Origin: Myxococcales bacterium
Lineage (GTDB): Bacteria > Myxococcota > Polyangia > Polyangiales > Polyangiaceae
Assembly (NCBI GenBank): GCA_003151595.1
Contig: PLXW01000068.1
Location: 1-10,585, forward strand
Direction: 5' to 3'
Length of the DNA: 10,585 bases
Numbering within the stretch: position 1 is the first letter of the stretch; each line of letters begins with the position of its first letter. Both the position numbers and the translations under genes were made by a program. Positions 1 through 7,035 of the stretch are shown here, piece by piece. The notes under the pieces were generated by a model. That model saw only the letters and a program-made list of their open reading frames with translations. It did no database searches and was not told the DNA's origin.

Positions 1-489
1 GTTCTCGCGCGCGTACTCCTCGTTGCCGACGCGAATGAGCGTGGTCTCCAGGAGACGCACGACCGTCGCCACCACCTTCTCTCGCGGGAGCCCCGACCGC
101 GCGAGGTCGTCGTCGACGCGGGCGCGGACGCGCGGGAGGACGCTCGCGAACGCGATCATGCGGTGGTACTTCGTCTCGTCGCGCACCTCGCGCCAGCGCG
201 GGTGATAGCGGTATTGCTTCCGCCCCTTCGCGTCGCGGCCGGTGGCCTGGAGGTGGCCGTTCGGCGCGATGGAGATCCAGACTCTCTCCCACGCCGGCGG
301 AATCGCGAGCGAGCGGACGCGGCGCAGCGTCGCGTCGTCACGGATGACTCGACCGTGGACATCGACGTAGCGAAAATGCGCGCCCGCGCGGCGCCGCACG
401 ATTCCGGGGCGATCGTCGCTCGCGTAACGAAGACCCGCGGATCGCGCGGATTCCTCGGAGGCGGCGTCGAGGGAGAGGGCTGCGACCAT
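1..489 (-). CDS. DNA topoisomerase IB, N-terminal part (cut by the window edge)
   Basis: This is the first 163 codons of a poxvirus/bacterial-type topoisomerase IB, which relaxes supercoiled DNA by cutting one strand through a 3'-phosphotyrosyl link without needing ATP. Family signatures are clear: GLRYASDDRPGIVRRRAG near residues 19-36 and AIPPAWERVWISIAPNGHLQ at about 62-81. They are followed by the strongly conserved ATGRDAKGRKQYRYHPRWRE (82-101), DETKYHRM (104-111) and LETTLIRVGNEEYAREN (147-163). By family knowledge, Arg153 in the last block is the first catalytic arginine. The catalytic Lys, the later Arg/His and the active-site Tyr lie beyond the left edge and cannot be checked. The start is the ATG at 487-489, about 18 residues before the conserved domain. 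No good Shine-Dalgarno site precedes it, only a G-rich stretch. The gene is divergent from the epimerase-like gene across a 105-bp gap. Identity is very secure; completeness cannot be judged. Confidence 0.93.
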   Translation of the reverse strand, partial: MVAALSLDAASEESARSAGLRYASDDRPGIVRRRAGAHFRYVDVHGRVIRDDATLRRVRSLAIPPAWERVWISIAPNGHLQATGRDAKGRKQYRYHPRWREVRDETKYHRMIAFASVLPRVRARVDDDLARSGLPREKVVATVVRLLETTLIRVGNEEYAREN

Positions 490-594
490 GGGATGACCCC
501 ACCCCGTTGCAGTCGACGTGCCGTTCTCTCGCGCTCGGACGCTCTCGCGCCCGGGCGTGCGTGCCCCTCGCGTTTCGAGTAGCTTCGCCTTCCC
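490..594. promoter_or_regulatory. Divergent intergenic region between topoisomerase IB and the SDR gene
   Basis: This 105-bp gap lies between two divergent genes and must hold or border the promoters of both, unless the SDR gene starts further downstream. It is GC-rich, and I could not pick convincing -35/-10 hexamers on either strand. A small inverted repeat, GGGC-GTGCGT-GCCC, lies in the middle right half and is not strong enough to call as an operator. Its role as a promoter region is inferred from gene layout alone. Confidence 0.4.
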
Positions 595-1689
595 ATGGCC
601 TCTGCAAAGGAGACGTCTGCGAACGAGCCGAAGGAGCGAGGCGACGCGCCCGCCGACGCCCTCACCGGGGCGGGCGATCACACGGTGCGCACGGCGCGAT
701 CGCGGGCGCGCGTGGTGGCGGTGACGGGGGCGGCGTCGTTCCTGGGAGCCAACCTCATCGGGCTTCTCGAAGAAGACGAACGTATTGATCGCATCGTCGC
801 GGTCGACGTGAAGGCGCCCAGCACCGCGGGGCCGAAGACGCGCACGTACGAGGTCGACTTCACGCAGCCGACGACCGAAGCGCGCCTGGCCGAGATCCTC
901 GCCGCGGAGCGCGCCGATACGGTCGTTCACCTCGCGTTCCTCTCGTCGCCTTCGCACGCCACGGCATGGGCGCACGAGCTGGAGAGCGTGGGCACGATGC
1001 ACGTGCTGGTCGCGGCGCGGCACGCGCAGATTCGCAAGTTCGTGCTGTGGTCGCAGACGCTCCTCTACGGCGCCCATCCGTCGAACCCGAACTTCCTCTC
1101 CGAGCGCCACCCGCTCCGCGCACCGACGCGCGAGCCGTTCTTCGCCGACAAGCTCGAGGCGGAGAAGGAAGCGCAGAAGTTCGCGCAGCGATCGCAGGGG
1201 TCGATCGTCACCGTCCTGCGCACCGCTCCCATCCTGGGGCCGACGGTGCACAACTACCTGACGCGGTACCTGTCGCGGAAGCTCGTGCCCACGATGATGG
1301 GGTTCGATCCGCTGCTTCAGTGCGTGCACGAGGTCGATGCCATCGCCGCGTTCAAGCTGGCGATCGATCGCGACGTGGCCGGGACGTTCAACATCGTGGG
1401 CGACGGCGTGTTGCCGCTCTCGACCGTGATCAAGCTGGCGGGGCGCATCGCGGTGCCGATCCCGCATCCGATCGCCGAGCCGCTGGGGGCCATCGCGTGG
1501 ATCGCGCAGATCGCCGAAGCGCCGCCGACGTTCCTCAAGTACCTCCGCTTCCTGTGCGTGGCCGACGGGCAGAAGGCCAAGACGCGCATGGGCTTTCGCC
1601 CCGCGTACACCACGCGCGAGGCGCTTCTCGACTTCTCGAGCGCGCAGCGCCTGCGCGACGTGCGCTTGCTTCAGGAGACGACGACATGA
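595..1689 (+). CDS. NAD-dependent epimerase/dehydratase-like protein (atypical extended SDR)
   Basis: The 364-residue product has an extended short-chain dehydrogenase/reductase fold. The dinucleotide-binding turn is VAVTGAASFLG (41-51), a variant of TGxxGxxG in which the middle Gly is Ser48. Asp71 ends the second strand (RIVAVD), which suggests NAD(H) rather than NADP(H). VVHLAF (110-115) is the usual fourth-strand motif. The YxxxK catalytic pair appears as FFADK (182-186), so Lys186 is present but the catalytic Tyr is Phe. It may therefore bind NAD without normal dehydrogenase or epimerase chemistry, or use another acid/base. The first 35 residues precede the fold and are charged and probably disordered. 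A GTG at codon 31 is an alternative start, as the chosen ATG has no good ribosome-binding site. The gene overlaps the acyltransferase by ATGA, and a similar pairing is known in actinobacteria (from memory, Rv0501/Rv0502 of M. tuberculosis). The substrate is unknown. Confidence 0.82.
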   Translation: MASAKETSANEPKERGDAPADALTGAGDHTVRTARSRARVVAVTGAASFLGANLIGLLEEDERIDRIVAVDVKAPSTAGPKTRTYEVDFTQPTTEARLAEILAAERADTVVHLAFLSSPSHATAWAHELESVGTMHVLVAARHAQIRKFVLWSQTLLYGAHPSNPNFLSERHPLRAPTREPFFADKLEAEKEAQKFAQRSQGSIVTVLRTAPILGPTVHNYLTRYLSRKLVPTMMGFDPLLQCVHEVDAIAAFKLAIDRDVAGTFNIVGDGVLPLSTVIKLAGRIAVPIPHPIAEPLGAIAWIAQIAEAPPTFLKYLRFLCVADGQKAKTRMGFRPAYTTREALLDFSSAQRLRDVRLLQETTT

Positions 1690-3029
1690 GCGGACCCGCC
1701 AAGAAGAAGGGACTCCCGAAGCGCAGCGCGAAGAGGGCGGTGACCCTGCGCAGCGGGCCTGACGCCGGCAAGACCGACGAGCCGACGCACTCGCGCGAAG
1801 CGGTGAGCCGCGCCATCGCCGACGCCGTGGCCGCCGCGCCGGCGATGCGCACGCGAGCGAAGTCGAGCCCCAAGGTCGTGAACGCGCCGACCATTCACGA
1901 GCCGGGCGTGCAGATGACGACGCAAGAGAGCGCGACGGAGGCCGTGCGCGACGTCGAGCCGGCGAGCGAGCCGAGCGTGACCATCGCATCGAGCGAGCCG
2001 AGCGTGACCGTCGCATCGGCCGAGCCGAGCGACGTCGCCGATCGCATCCGCGAGCTCGAGCAGCGGCTCGATCGCATGATCGAGAAGGGCGCGCGCGCGC
2101 ACGATCGCGAGCCGCGCTCGGTCCCCCCTCCCCCGTCGTCGCGCGCGCTCCCGGTCGACGGCGAGCCCACGGCGTTCGACACCGCGCGCGAGCTCCTCTC
2201 GACCGACTTCTACATGCGCAAGTGGGGCCGCCTCGGCATGCGCAACCGGAGCGAAGAGGTCGACGACTTCGGCTTCGACCCCGTCTACGAGAAGAAGGTC
2301 CAGCCGATCTTCGATTTTCTCTACGAGAAATACTTCCGCGTCGATCTCGAAGGCATCGAGAACGTGCCGAGCGAAGGGCGATGCCTGCTCGTCGCGAACC
2401 ACTCCGGCACGCTGCCGTACGACGGCGTGATGATCAAAGTCGCCGTGAAGCGCGAGCACCCGGCGAAGCGCGACGTGCGGTGGCTGGCCGAAGACTTCAT
2501 CTTCCACTTCCCGTTCCTCGGCTCGTTCTCGAACCGCGTCGGCGCCGTGCGCGCGTGCCAGGAGAACGCCGAGCGCCTGCTCCGCAAGGACGCGCTCGTG
2601 GCCGTCTTCCCCGAAGGGGTGAAGGGGATCGGCAAGCTCTTCAAGGAGCGGTACAAGCTGCAGCGCTTCGGGCGCGGCGGGTTCATCAAGCTGTGCCTGC
2701 GAACGGGATCGCCGATCGTGCCGGTGGCGGTCATCGGCGCCGAAGAAGCGAACCCGATGATCGGGCGCATCGAGTACCTGTCGAAGGCCGTGGGCGTCCC
2801 GTACATCCCGGTGACGCCGACCTTCCCGCTGCTCGGGCCGCTGGGCCTCCTGCCGGCGCCGACGAAGTGGAAGATCGTCTTCGGCGAGAAGATCGATTTC
2901 GACGGCTACGGCGCCGAGGCCGCGGAGGACGAGATCCTCGTGGGGCGGCTCGCCGAGCGCGTGCGGGCGACGATCCAGGGGATGCTCGATCGCGGGGTCG
3001 GCGAGCGGCGATCGATCTTCTTCGGGTGA
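1686..3029 (+). CDS. PlsC/MGAT-like acyltransferase with long disordered N-terminal extension
   Basis: The 447-residue product is a membrane-associated lysophospholipid/glycerolipid-type acyltransferase. The catalytic block is VANHSGTLPYDG, with His239 and Asp246. The spacing is HX6D, as I recall for MGAT-like branches, instead of the classical HX4D of PlsC. Further motifs are RVGAVRACQENA (285-294 region), VAVFPEG (305-311) and IVPVAVIGAEE (344-354). The acyltransferase region begins near residue 165. The first 160 residues are Lys/Arg-rich, then Ala/Ser/Glu/Pro-rich with a short tandem repeat. They include a probable coiled-coil segment at about 116-135 (VADRIRELEQRLDRMIEKGA). The start is the ATG at 1686, with AGGAG at 1673-1677 eight bases upstream. 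It overlaps the SDR stop, so translation is probably coupled. It likely acylates a lipid or envelope intermediate together with the SDR. The exact substrate cannot be read from the sequence. Confidence 0.87.
   Translation: MSGPAKKKGLPKRSAKRAVTLRSGPDAGKTDEPTHSREAVSRAIADAVAAAPAMRTRAKSSPKVVNAPTIHEPGVQMTTQESATEAVRDVEPASEPSVTIASSEPSVTVASAEPSDVADRIRELEQRLDRMIEKGARAHDREPRSVPPPPSSRALPVDGEPTAFDTARELLSTDFYMRKWGRLGMRNRSEEVDDFGFDPVYEKKVQPIFDFLYEKYFRVDLEGIENVPSEGRCLLVANHSGTLPYDGVMIKVAVKREHPAKRDVRWLAEDFIFHFPFLGSFSNRVGAVRACQENAERLLRKDALVAVFPEGVKGIGKLFKERYKLQRFGRGGFIKLCLRTGSPIVPVAVIGAEEANPMIGRIEYLSKAVGVPYIPVTPTFPLLGPLGLLPAPTKWKIVFGEKIDFDGYGAEAAEDEILVGRLAERVRATIQGMLDRGVGERRSIFFG
1968..2033 (+). repeat. 27-bp tandem repeat inside the acyltransferase gene (about 2.4 copies)
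   Basis: Units start at 1968, 1995 and 2022 (partial), each beginning GAGCCGAGCG. They encode EPSVTIASS, EPSVTVASA and EPSD, in the low-complexity linker before the predicted coiled coil. The two full units differ at only a few bases, which suggests recent duplication or ongoing length change. The repeat keeps the reading frame, so copy-number change would alter only linker length. Confidence 0.85.
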
Positions 3030-3034
3030 GCACC

Positions 3035-4003
3035 ATGAGCGAGCGGTCTCCGTCCGGCGTGCTGGTCATCGACAAGCCGCGCGGACCGACGAGCCACGAC
3101 GTCGTCGCGATGCTGCGTCGCGCGCTGCGGACGCGCGAGATCGGTCACGCGGGGACGCTCGATCCGATGGCGACCGGCGTGCTCGTCGTGTGCGTGGGTG
3201 AAGCGACGAAGCTGGCGCCGTGGCTGACGGCTGCCGACAAGGCCTACGAAGCGACCATCGCGCTCGGCGCCGAGACCGACACGCTCGACGCGGAAGGGAC
3301 GATCACCAAGCGCGCCGACGTGCCGCGATCGATGATCGACGCGCTAGCGCGATTCAAGCCCGAGCACGTGCACGATCACATCCAGGCCGCCCTCGACCAC
3401 GAGCTCGCGCGCACGTCGCAAGTCCCGCCGCAGGTGAGCGCGATTCGCAAAGACGGCGTGCGCTCGTACGAGCGCGCGCGCAAGGGCGAAGAGGTGGAGC
3501 ACGCGCCTCGGCCGGTGAGCGTGCAGCGGATCGCAGCGCTCGACGGCGGCGCGAGCGAGGATGGCGGCGCGTGGCTGGCGGTCACGTGCGACGTCGCCAA
3601 GGGGTACTACGTGCGATCGCTCGCGCGCGATCTCGCGGCGTCTCTGGGGACGCTCGGGCATCTCACGTCGCTGCGACGCACGCGATCAGGGTCGTTCGTG
3701 ATCGACGAGGCGATGCCGCTCGACACGCCGGGCGACGAGCTGGCCGCGCGCATCATCGCCATCGAGCACGCTGCGTCGCGCGCGCTTCCCGAAGTGCGCC
3801 TCACCGAGACGGGCGAGCGCGACGCGCGCTTCGGGCGCCCGGTCCGGAGCGAGGACTTCGGTGGCCCACCGAGCGAGGGCGCCCACGCATGGCTCGCGGT
3901 CGATGGGACGCTCGTCGCGGTCGGTGAGCGTGACAGAGATGGCGTCGGGCGGGTGATTCGCGGATTCACGCGCTCGATCCGCGCGGCCCCCCCGCTTCCT
4001 TGA
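3035..4003 (+). CDS. truB: tRNA pseudouridine(55) synthase TruB
   Basis: The 322-residue product converts U55 in the T-loop of tRNAs to pseudouridine in the cytoplasm. Family blocks occur in order: GVLVIDKPRGPTSHDVV (8-24), then GHAGTLDPMATGVL (37-50) with the catalytic Asp43. They continue with KAYEATIALG (69-78, active-site Tyr71), QVPPQVSAIRKDGVRSYERA (129-148) and KGYYVRSLARDLAASLG (189-205). The stretch before QVPP carries about 15 extra residues (HVHDHIQAALDHELART) compared with the short E. coli-type loop. The C-terminal region (about 233-322) resembles an RNA-binding extension but is divergent. The ATG lies 5 bp after the acyltransferase stop, with GGGTGAG just upstream. An in-frame GTG at 3026 overlapping that stop is an alternative start. 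The gene seems to be carried by the SDR-acyltransferase operon, not by nusA-infB-rbfA. It converges with the cytochrome-like gene across only 24 bp, where I see no terminator. Confidence 0.95.
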   Translation: MSERSPSGVLVIDKPRGPTSHDVVAMLRRALRTREIGHAGTLDPMATGVLVVCVGEATKLAPWLTAADKAYEATIALGAETDTLDAEGTITKRADVPRSMIDALARFKPEHVHDHIQAALDHELARTSQVPPQVSAIRKDGVRSYERARKGEEVEHAPRPVSVQRIAALDGGASEDGGAWLAVTCDVAKGYYVRSLARDLAASLGTLGHLTSLRRTRSGSFVIDEAMPLDTPGDELAARIIAIEHAASRALPEVRLTETGERDARFGRPVRSEDFGGPPSEGAHAWLAVDGTLVAVGERDRDGVGRVIRGFTRSIRAAPPLP

Positions 4004-4027
4004 AGGGTTCACGACGTTCGAGGCTGG

Positions 4028-5044
4028 CTACGGTCCGCCGTCGCGCGAAGCGCCGGCGGCGCACGTGTGGTTCTCGTATTTCGTGATCGCGTCGCTCGCG
4101 AACGTGTTCATGGCGGTCTGCATCGCTTGCGGCATGACGAACATCGGGTGGCTGTAGGCCGGCCCGGTGGCCACGGCCTGCTGCTTGACCAGGATCGCGT
4201 TGGACGCGACCGGCGTCGTACCGTTCAATCCGAAATACTGGATGACGTACGAGTCCATCTGGGGCCCCTGGAACGTCTGCTGGAACGCGATCGAGCCATC
4301 GGGATCGAACGACGTGCCGAGGTCCATGAAGAACCCCTGCTCGCCGCCCGCGTGACACGACGCGCACAGGGCGTAAGCGCACCCGCTGCACTTGTCCGGG
4401 TTCTCGTCCGCACGCGGCTGCGTCTTGAGCTTGGCCCAGCCGATGGCGCTCCAATCCTCTTGGCTCACGCACTGCGCGACCTGGGCGAGCACGCTCGTCG
4501 GCGCGGCCGACCCGGTGGCCTCTTGCGCCTCCATCTGGAGCCACGTCGCGACGGCGCTCTGCTCTTGCGTCGTGAGCGCCGGGGCCGCGCCGTTGTCGTG
4601 CGTCCCCTTGGTGACGAGGAGGCTGTTTGGTTGGATCAGCCCAAACGCGTCGAGCTGCGAATATGTCGTGTCCGCGGGGGCCGCCATCATCGTGGGGGCG
4701 CCGTTCGCGCCGCTCGCGTGACAAGGCGCGCACGTCGAGGCCAGCTCTGGATACACGGTGCCGTCGAAAAACTGGTGGGCCGACGAGCTCACGCTCCCAG
4801 GCCCAGCGTCGGGTGGTGGCGCCGCGGCCGTGACGCCACCCGAGGACGAGGCGCTCGAGGTTCCCGAGGAGCTCGAGCTTCCTCCCGAGGAAGACGACGA
4901 GGTCGTCGCCGGCCCATTCGGCGCTCCCGAACCCGCGCCGTAGCGGGAGCCCACGAGCGCCGCCGGGTCGGCCCCTGCCGAGCAGGCCGCGATCAGCGCG
5001 CTCGCGGCGAGCGTTCCTTTCGCCAGAGCGACGGACCGGTTCAT
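4028..5044 (-). CDS. Predicted lipoprotein with two CXXCH haem-binding motifs (cytochrome c-like)
   Basis: The 338-residue product has a type II signal peptide with lipobox LIAAC, so Cys21 is the expected lipidated residue. A low-complexity Ser/Gly linker (about 47-70) suggests the body is held away from the membrane. Domain 1 has CAPCH (105-109) and domain 2 has CASCH (227-231), the standard c-type haem attachment motif. In domain 2 the motif belongs to a tight set of four cysteines, C219-X2-C222-X4-C227-X2-C230-H231. HPMFVMP (299-305) supplies Met301/Met304 as possible haem ligands; domain 1 has no equally clear ligand. It probably transfers electrons or senses redox state on the periplasmic or outer-membrane side. 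The start is the ATG at 5042-5044, with GGAAGGAG eight bases upstream. The gene begins 2 bp after the MYXO-CTERM gene stop, so it is co-translated. Haem binding is inferred from motifs, and the partner is unknown. Confidence 0.85.
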   Translation of the reverse strand: MNRSVALAKGTLAASALIAACSAGADPAALVGSRYGAGSGAPNGPATTSSSSSGGSSSSSGTSSASSSGGVTAAAPPPDAGPGSVSSSAHQFFDGTVYPELASTCAPCHASGANGAPTMMAAPADTTYSQLDAFGLIQPNSLLVTKGTHDNGAAPALTTQEQSAVATWLQMEAQEATGSAAPTSVLAQVAQCVSQEDWSAIGWAKLKTQPRADENPDKCSGCAYALCASCHAGGEQGFFMDLGTSFDPDGSIAFQQTFQGPQMDSYVIQYFGLNGTTPVASNAILVKQQAVATGPAYSHPMFVMPQAMQTAMNTFASDAITKYENHTCAAGASRDGGP

Positions 5045-5046
5045 CG

Positions 5047-6972
5047 TCACGACTCCTTCCGGCCGCGACGGACGCCGAGGAGGGCGAGGCCCACGCCGAG
5101 GAGACCGAGCCCCGCGGGTCCCGAGCCCCGATCGGAGCCGGCGGTGGTGCAGCCGCAGCCGCCGCTGGCGCCCGTGCCGAGCCCGCCGTAGCCGGTGTGG
5201 ACGCGGCCACCCGCGCCACCCTGCGTGCCGTTTCCGGCACCTGCGCTCGGCCCCGTGGGATTGGTTACCGGAGTTCCCGACGGCGCCGTCGGCGACGGAC
5301 CCGTCGGCACGTTGTTCACCGCCCCGCCGGGAGTCGTGGCGTAGTTCGGATCCCACGTGGCCGGCACGAGCGTGAGAGTGACGCTCTCTCGATTGTCGGT
5401 CGTCGGGTCGACGTAGCCCGCTACCGCCGAGACGCTGAACGTCTTCACCTCGGGCATGAACCCGCTCAGCAGCCGGTACCCCGGGTTGGGAAGTCCGTAG
5501 TACGAGTGAATGAACCCGCGCCCCTGGTCGGCATCCTTCTTGGTCATCGCCGGCAGGTTGGCGACGTCGGAGTACTTCGAGACCTCATAGACCTTGAGTG
5601 GGTCCGGAGTGGGATCGAAGGTGCCGTCCGCTTTGATTGGTATGACCTGCAAGAGCCCCTGGGCCAGGCCCGTCGATGCGCCGCTGATGACGCCGACCGC
5701 GCCGCTCGTCGCTCCGTCGGGGCCGTACTGCATCCCGAAGGCCTCCGCGTGGCGGTCATACGCGGCCACCCGCGGGGCCGTCTGGATCACCTGGAAGTCT
5801 CCGCCCGGAGCTGGAACCGACAGCGTCGCCAGATAGGACAGGTTCGGAGCGCCCGTGTGATTGTCAGGTTGGCCCACGTTCCCGCCCTGGTCGTGGCGGT
5901 CATAGGGGGCGTTCGACATCTGATACTGGAGGGCGACGACGCCTGGACTGATGTACTGCGCCGTCGGCTGCACCGCCCAGACGTTGGTGCTCGGATCGGG
6001 GTTGACGACGCGCGTGCTCGAGACCTTCTGGCCCGTCGTGACGTCGACGAGGATGGCGCGGATACCGTAGTTGGCGGGGCGCACGTCGGCCTCGACGGTC
6101 GTGGCCACGATGTATTTTCCCGAGACTCGCCCGCTGCTGGTCGCATCCGGCGGTGGACACGCGAACATCGGGCGCGTGTGCTGAGCGGTCCCCTCGATCA
6201 CCGTTTCGTAGGGCACGGCGACTTGCACGCCACCCTGACCGTCGGTCTTGTAGTTGACCTTCATGACCCGGGCCTGCGTGTTGTTGTACTGGAGCCCGAT
6301 GATCCATGACTCGCTGCCGTCCGGCTCGTCCGGCAGCTTGCAGAAACTATGCGGGCTGAGTTGCTGACCGTCGTTGTCGCCCGAGAGAGTGAACAGATTG
6401 ATGGGGTCGGTGGCCTGTTGACCCACGGAGCTCGCATTCGTCACGTTGAGCTGGTTGAGCGTGGTGCGGTCATAGATCCACGTGACCGGCTGTGGATTGC
6501 CGTCCTGCGCGGGGCCGTCGTTCTCGTCGGCGAAGACGACGGCGACGAAGTCCTTTCCGAGAAGCGTATTCGGGCGCATGAAGACGCGTTGCTCCCCGTT
6601 GTAGCCCTGCAATGCAAGCGTCTTGACGACGGGCGTAGCGAGGCCTGTCGTCGTGATCTTCGAGGTGATGAGCCCCGCCTGCATGCCGGTGCTCAGCCCC
6701 GTAGCTCCGCCCCAGGGAGCCGACATCGTGAAGAACGCGAAGAGCTCGCCCGTCCGGGGGTCGAAGTTCACGGTCGTGTCCATGCCTCCGGCGCCGCTGC
6801 AGCGCTTGTTCACGCGCGACGGGTCCGTCTCGTTCGGCGCCCGATAGGCGAGCGTGTTCGACGTGTTCAGGACGACGGTGGACTGCGGTGTCGCGGCGAG
6901 CGCCGGGAGGGCCAGCCCGAGGGTCATCCCCGCGAGAGTGCCGAGAGACAGGGTGCGATTCATGGTCAACAT
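5047..6972 (-). CDS. Secreted protein of unknown function with MYXO-CTERM-type sorting tail
   Basis: The 641-residue product has a Sec signal peptide (residues 1-26, cleavage after LALPALA). Its C-terminal tail has the three-part MYXO-CTERM layout: GGCGC (604-608), a hydrophobic stretch GLGLLGVGLALLGV (621-634) and RRGRK (635-639). By family knowledge such tails are processed by a myxosortase, with the Cys kept for surface anchoring. The body (about 27-560) is unrecognised. It is rich in short beta-like segments, Gly, Asn and Thr, with repeated phrases such as FDPRTGELFAFF, WIIGLQYNNTQARVMKVNY and GKYIVATTVEADVR, compatible with a propeller-like fold. A Pro/Thr/Gly-rich stalk (about 555-603) precedes the sorting tail. 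The ATG at 6970-6972 is preferred because GGAGGAGG (6979-6986) lies 6 bases upstream. The ATG at 6963 is 15 bases away but would also give a signal peptide. It is cotranscribed with the cytochrome-like lipoprotein. No enzymatic motif was found. Confidence 0.85.
   Translation of the reverse strand: MLTMNRTLSLGTLAGMTLGLALPALAATPQSTVVLNTSNTLAYRAPNETDPSRVNKRCSGAGGMDTTVNFDPRTGELFAFFTMSAPWGGATGLSTGMQAGLITSKITTTGLATPVVKTLALQGYNGEQRVFMRPNTLLGKDFVAVVFADENDGPAQDGNPQPVTWIYDRTTLNQLNVTNASSVGQQATDPINLFTLSGDNDGQQLSPHSFCKLPDEPDGSESWIIGLQYNNTQARVMKVNYKTDGQGGVQVAVPYETVIEGTAQHTRPMFACPPPDATSSGRVSGKYIVATTVEADVRPANYGIRAILVDVTTGQKVSSTRVVNPDPSTNVWAVQPTAQYISPGVVALQYQMSNAPYDRHDQGGNVGQPDNHTGAPNLSYLATLSVPAPGGDFQVIQTAPRVAAYDRHAEAFGMQYGPDGATSGAVGVISGASTGLAQGLLQVIPIKADGTFDPTPDPLKVYEVSKYSDVANLPAMTKKDADQGRGFIHSYYGLPNPGYRLLSGFMPEVKTFSVSAVAGYVDPTTDNRESVTLTLVPATWDPNYATTPGGAVNNVPTGPSPTAPSGTPVTNPTGPSAGAGNGTQGGAGGRVHTGYGGLGTGASGGCGCTTAGSDRGSGPAGLGLLGVGLALLGVRRGRKES
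5053..5060 (-). promoter_or_regulatory. Ribosome-binding site of the cytochrome-like lipoprotein gene
   Basis: GGAAGGAG on the minus strand lies 8 bases before the ATG at 5044. It sits inside the last codons (RKES) of the upstream MYXO-CTERM gene. It fixes the start of the lipoprotein, which then opens with a proper signal peptide, and implies translational coupling. Confidence 0.85.
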
Positions 6973-6978
6973 TCTCAT

Positions 6979-6986
6979 CCTCCTCC
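6979..6986 (-). promoter_or_regulatory. Ribosome-binding site of the MYXO-CTERM protein gene
   Basis: GGAGGAGG on the minus strand lies 6 bases before the ATG at 6972 and 15 before the ATG at 6963. It favours the start at 6972 and argues against the GTG at 7029, which would bury the signal peptide behind 19 polar residues. Confidence 0.75.
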
Positions 6987-6999
6987 AGTCGATTTCCGT

Positions 7000-7021
7000 G
7001 GTGCCACTCGCGGGTGGTACC
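7000..7021 (-). other. Intergenic hairpin between the duplicated-domain lipoprotein and the MYXO-CTERM gene
   Basis: GGTACCAC and GTGGCACC (minus-strand reading) can form an 8-bp stem with one A-C mismatch around a 6-base loop. It lies in the 63-bp gap between the two genes, and no T-run follows, so it is not a standard intrinsic terminator. It could be an mRNA processing or stability element that sets different expression levels within the operon. That role is inference. Confidence 0.4.
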
Positions 7022-7035
7022 TCGCTCACATTCGG

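Noticed and set aside
163..582. Plus-strand open frame of 139 residues over the left-edge gene
   Set aside because: The minus strand gives an unmistakable topoisomerase IB, so this frame is its antisense shadow.
1671..2507. Long minus-strand open frame opposite the SDR/acyltransferase junction (278 residues)
   Set aside because: It is composed of Arg/Ala/His/Asp runs typical of the antisense of GC-rich genes, has no domain motif, and lies wholly over two well-supported genes.
4067..5191. Plus-strand open frame of 374 residues opposite the CXXCH lipoprotein
   Set aside because: The opposite strand encodes a signal peptide, two haem motifs and a ribosome-binding site. The plus frame is Arg-rich and has no motif.
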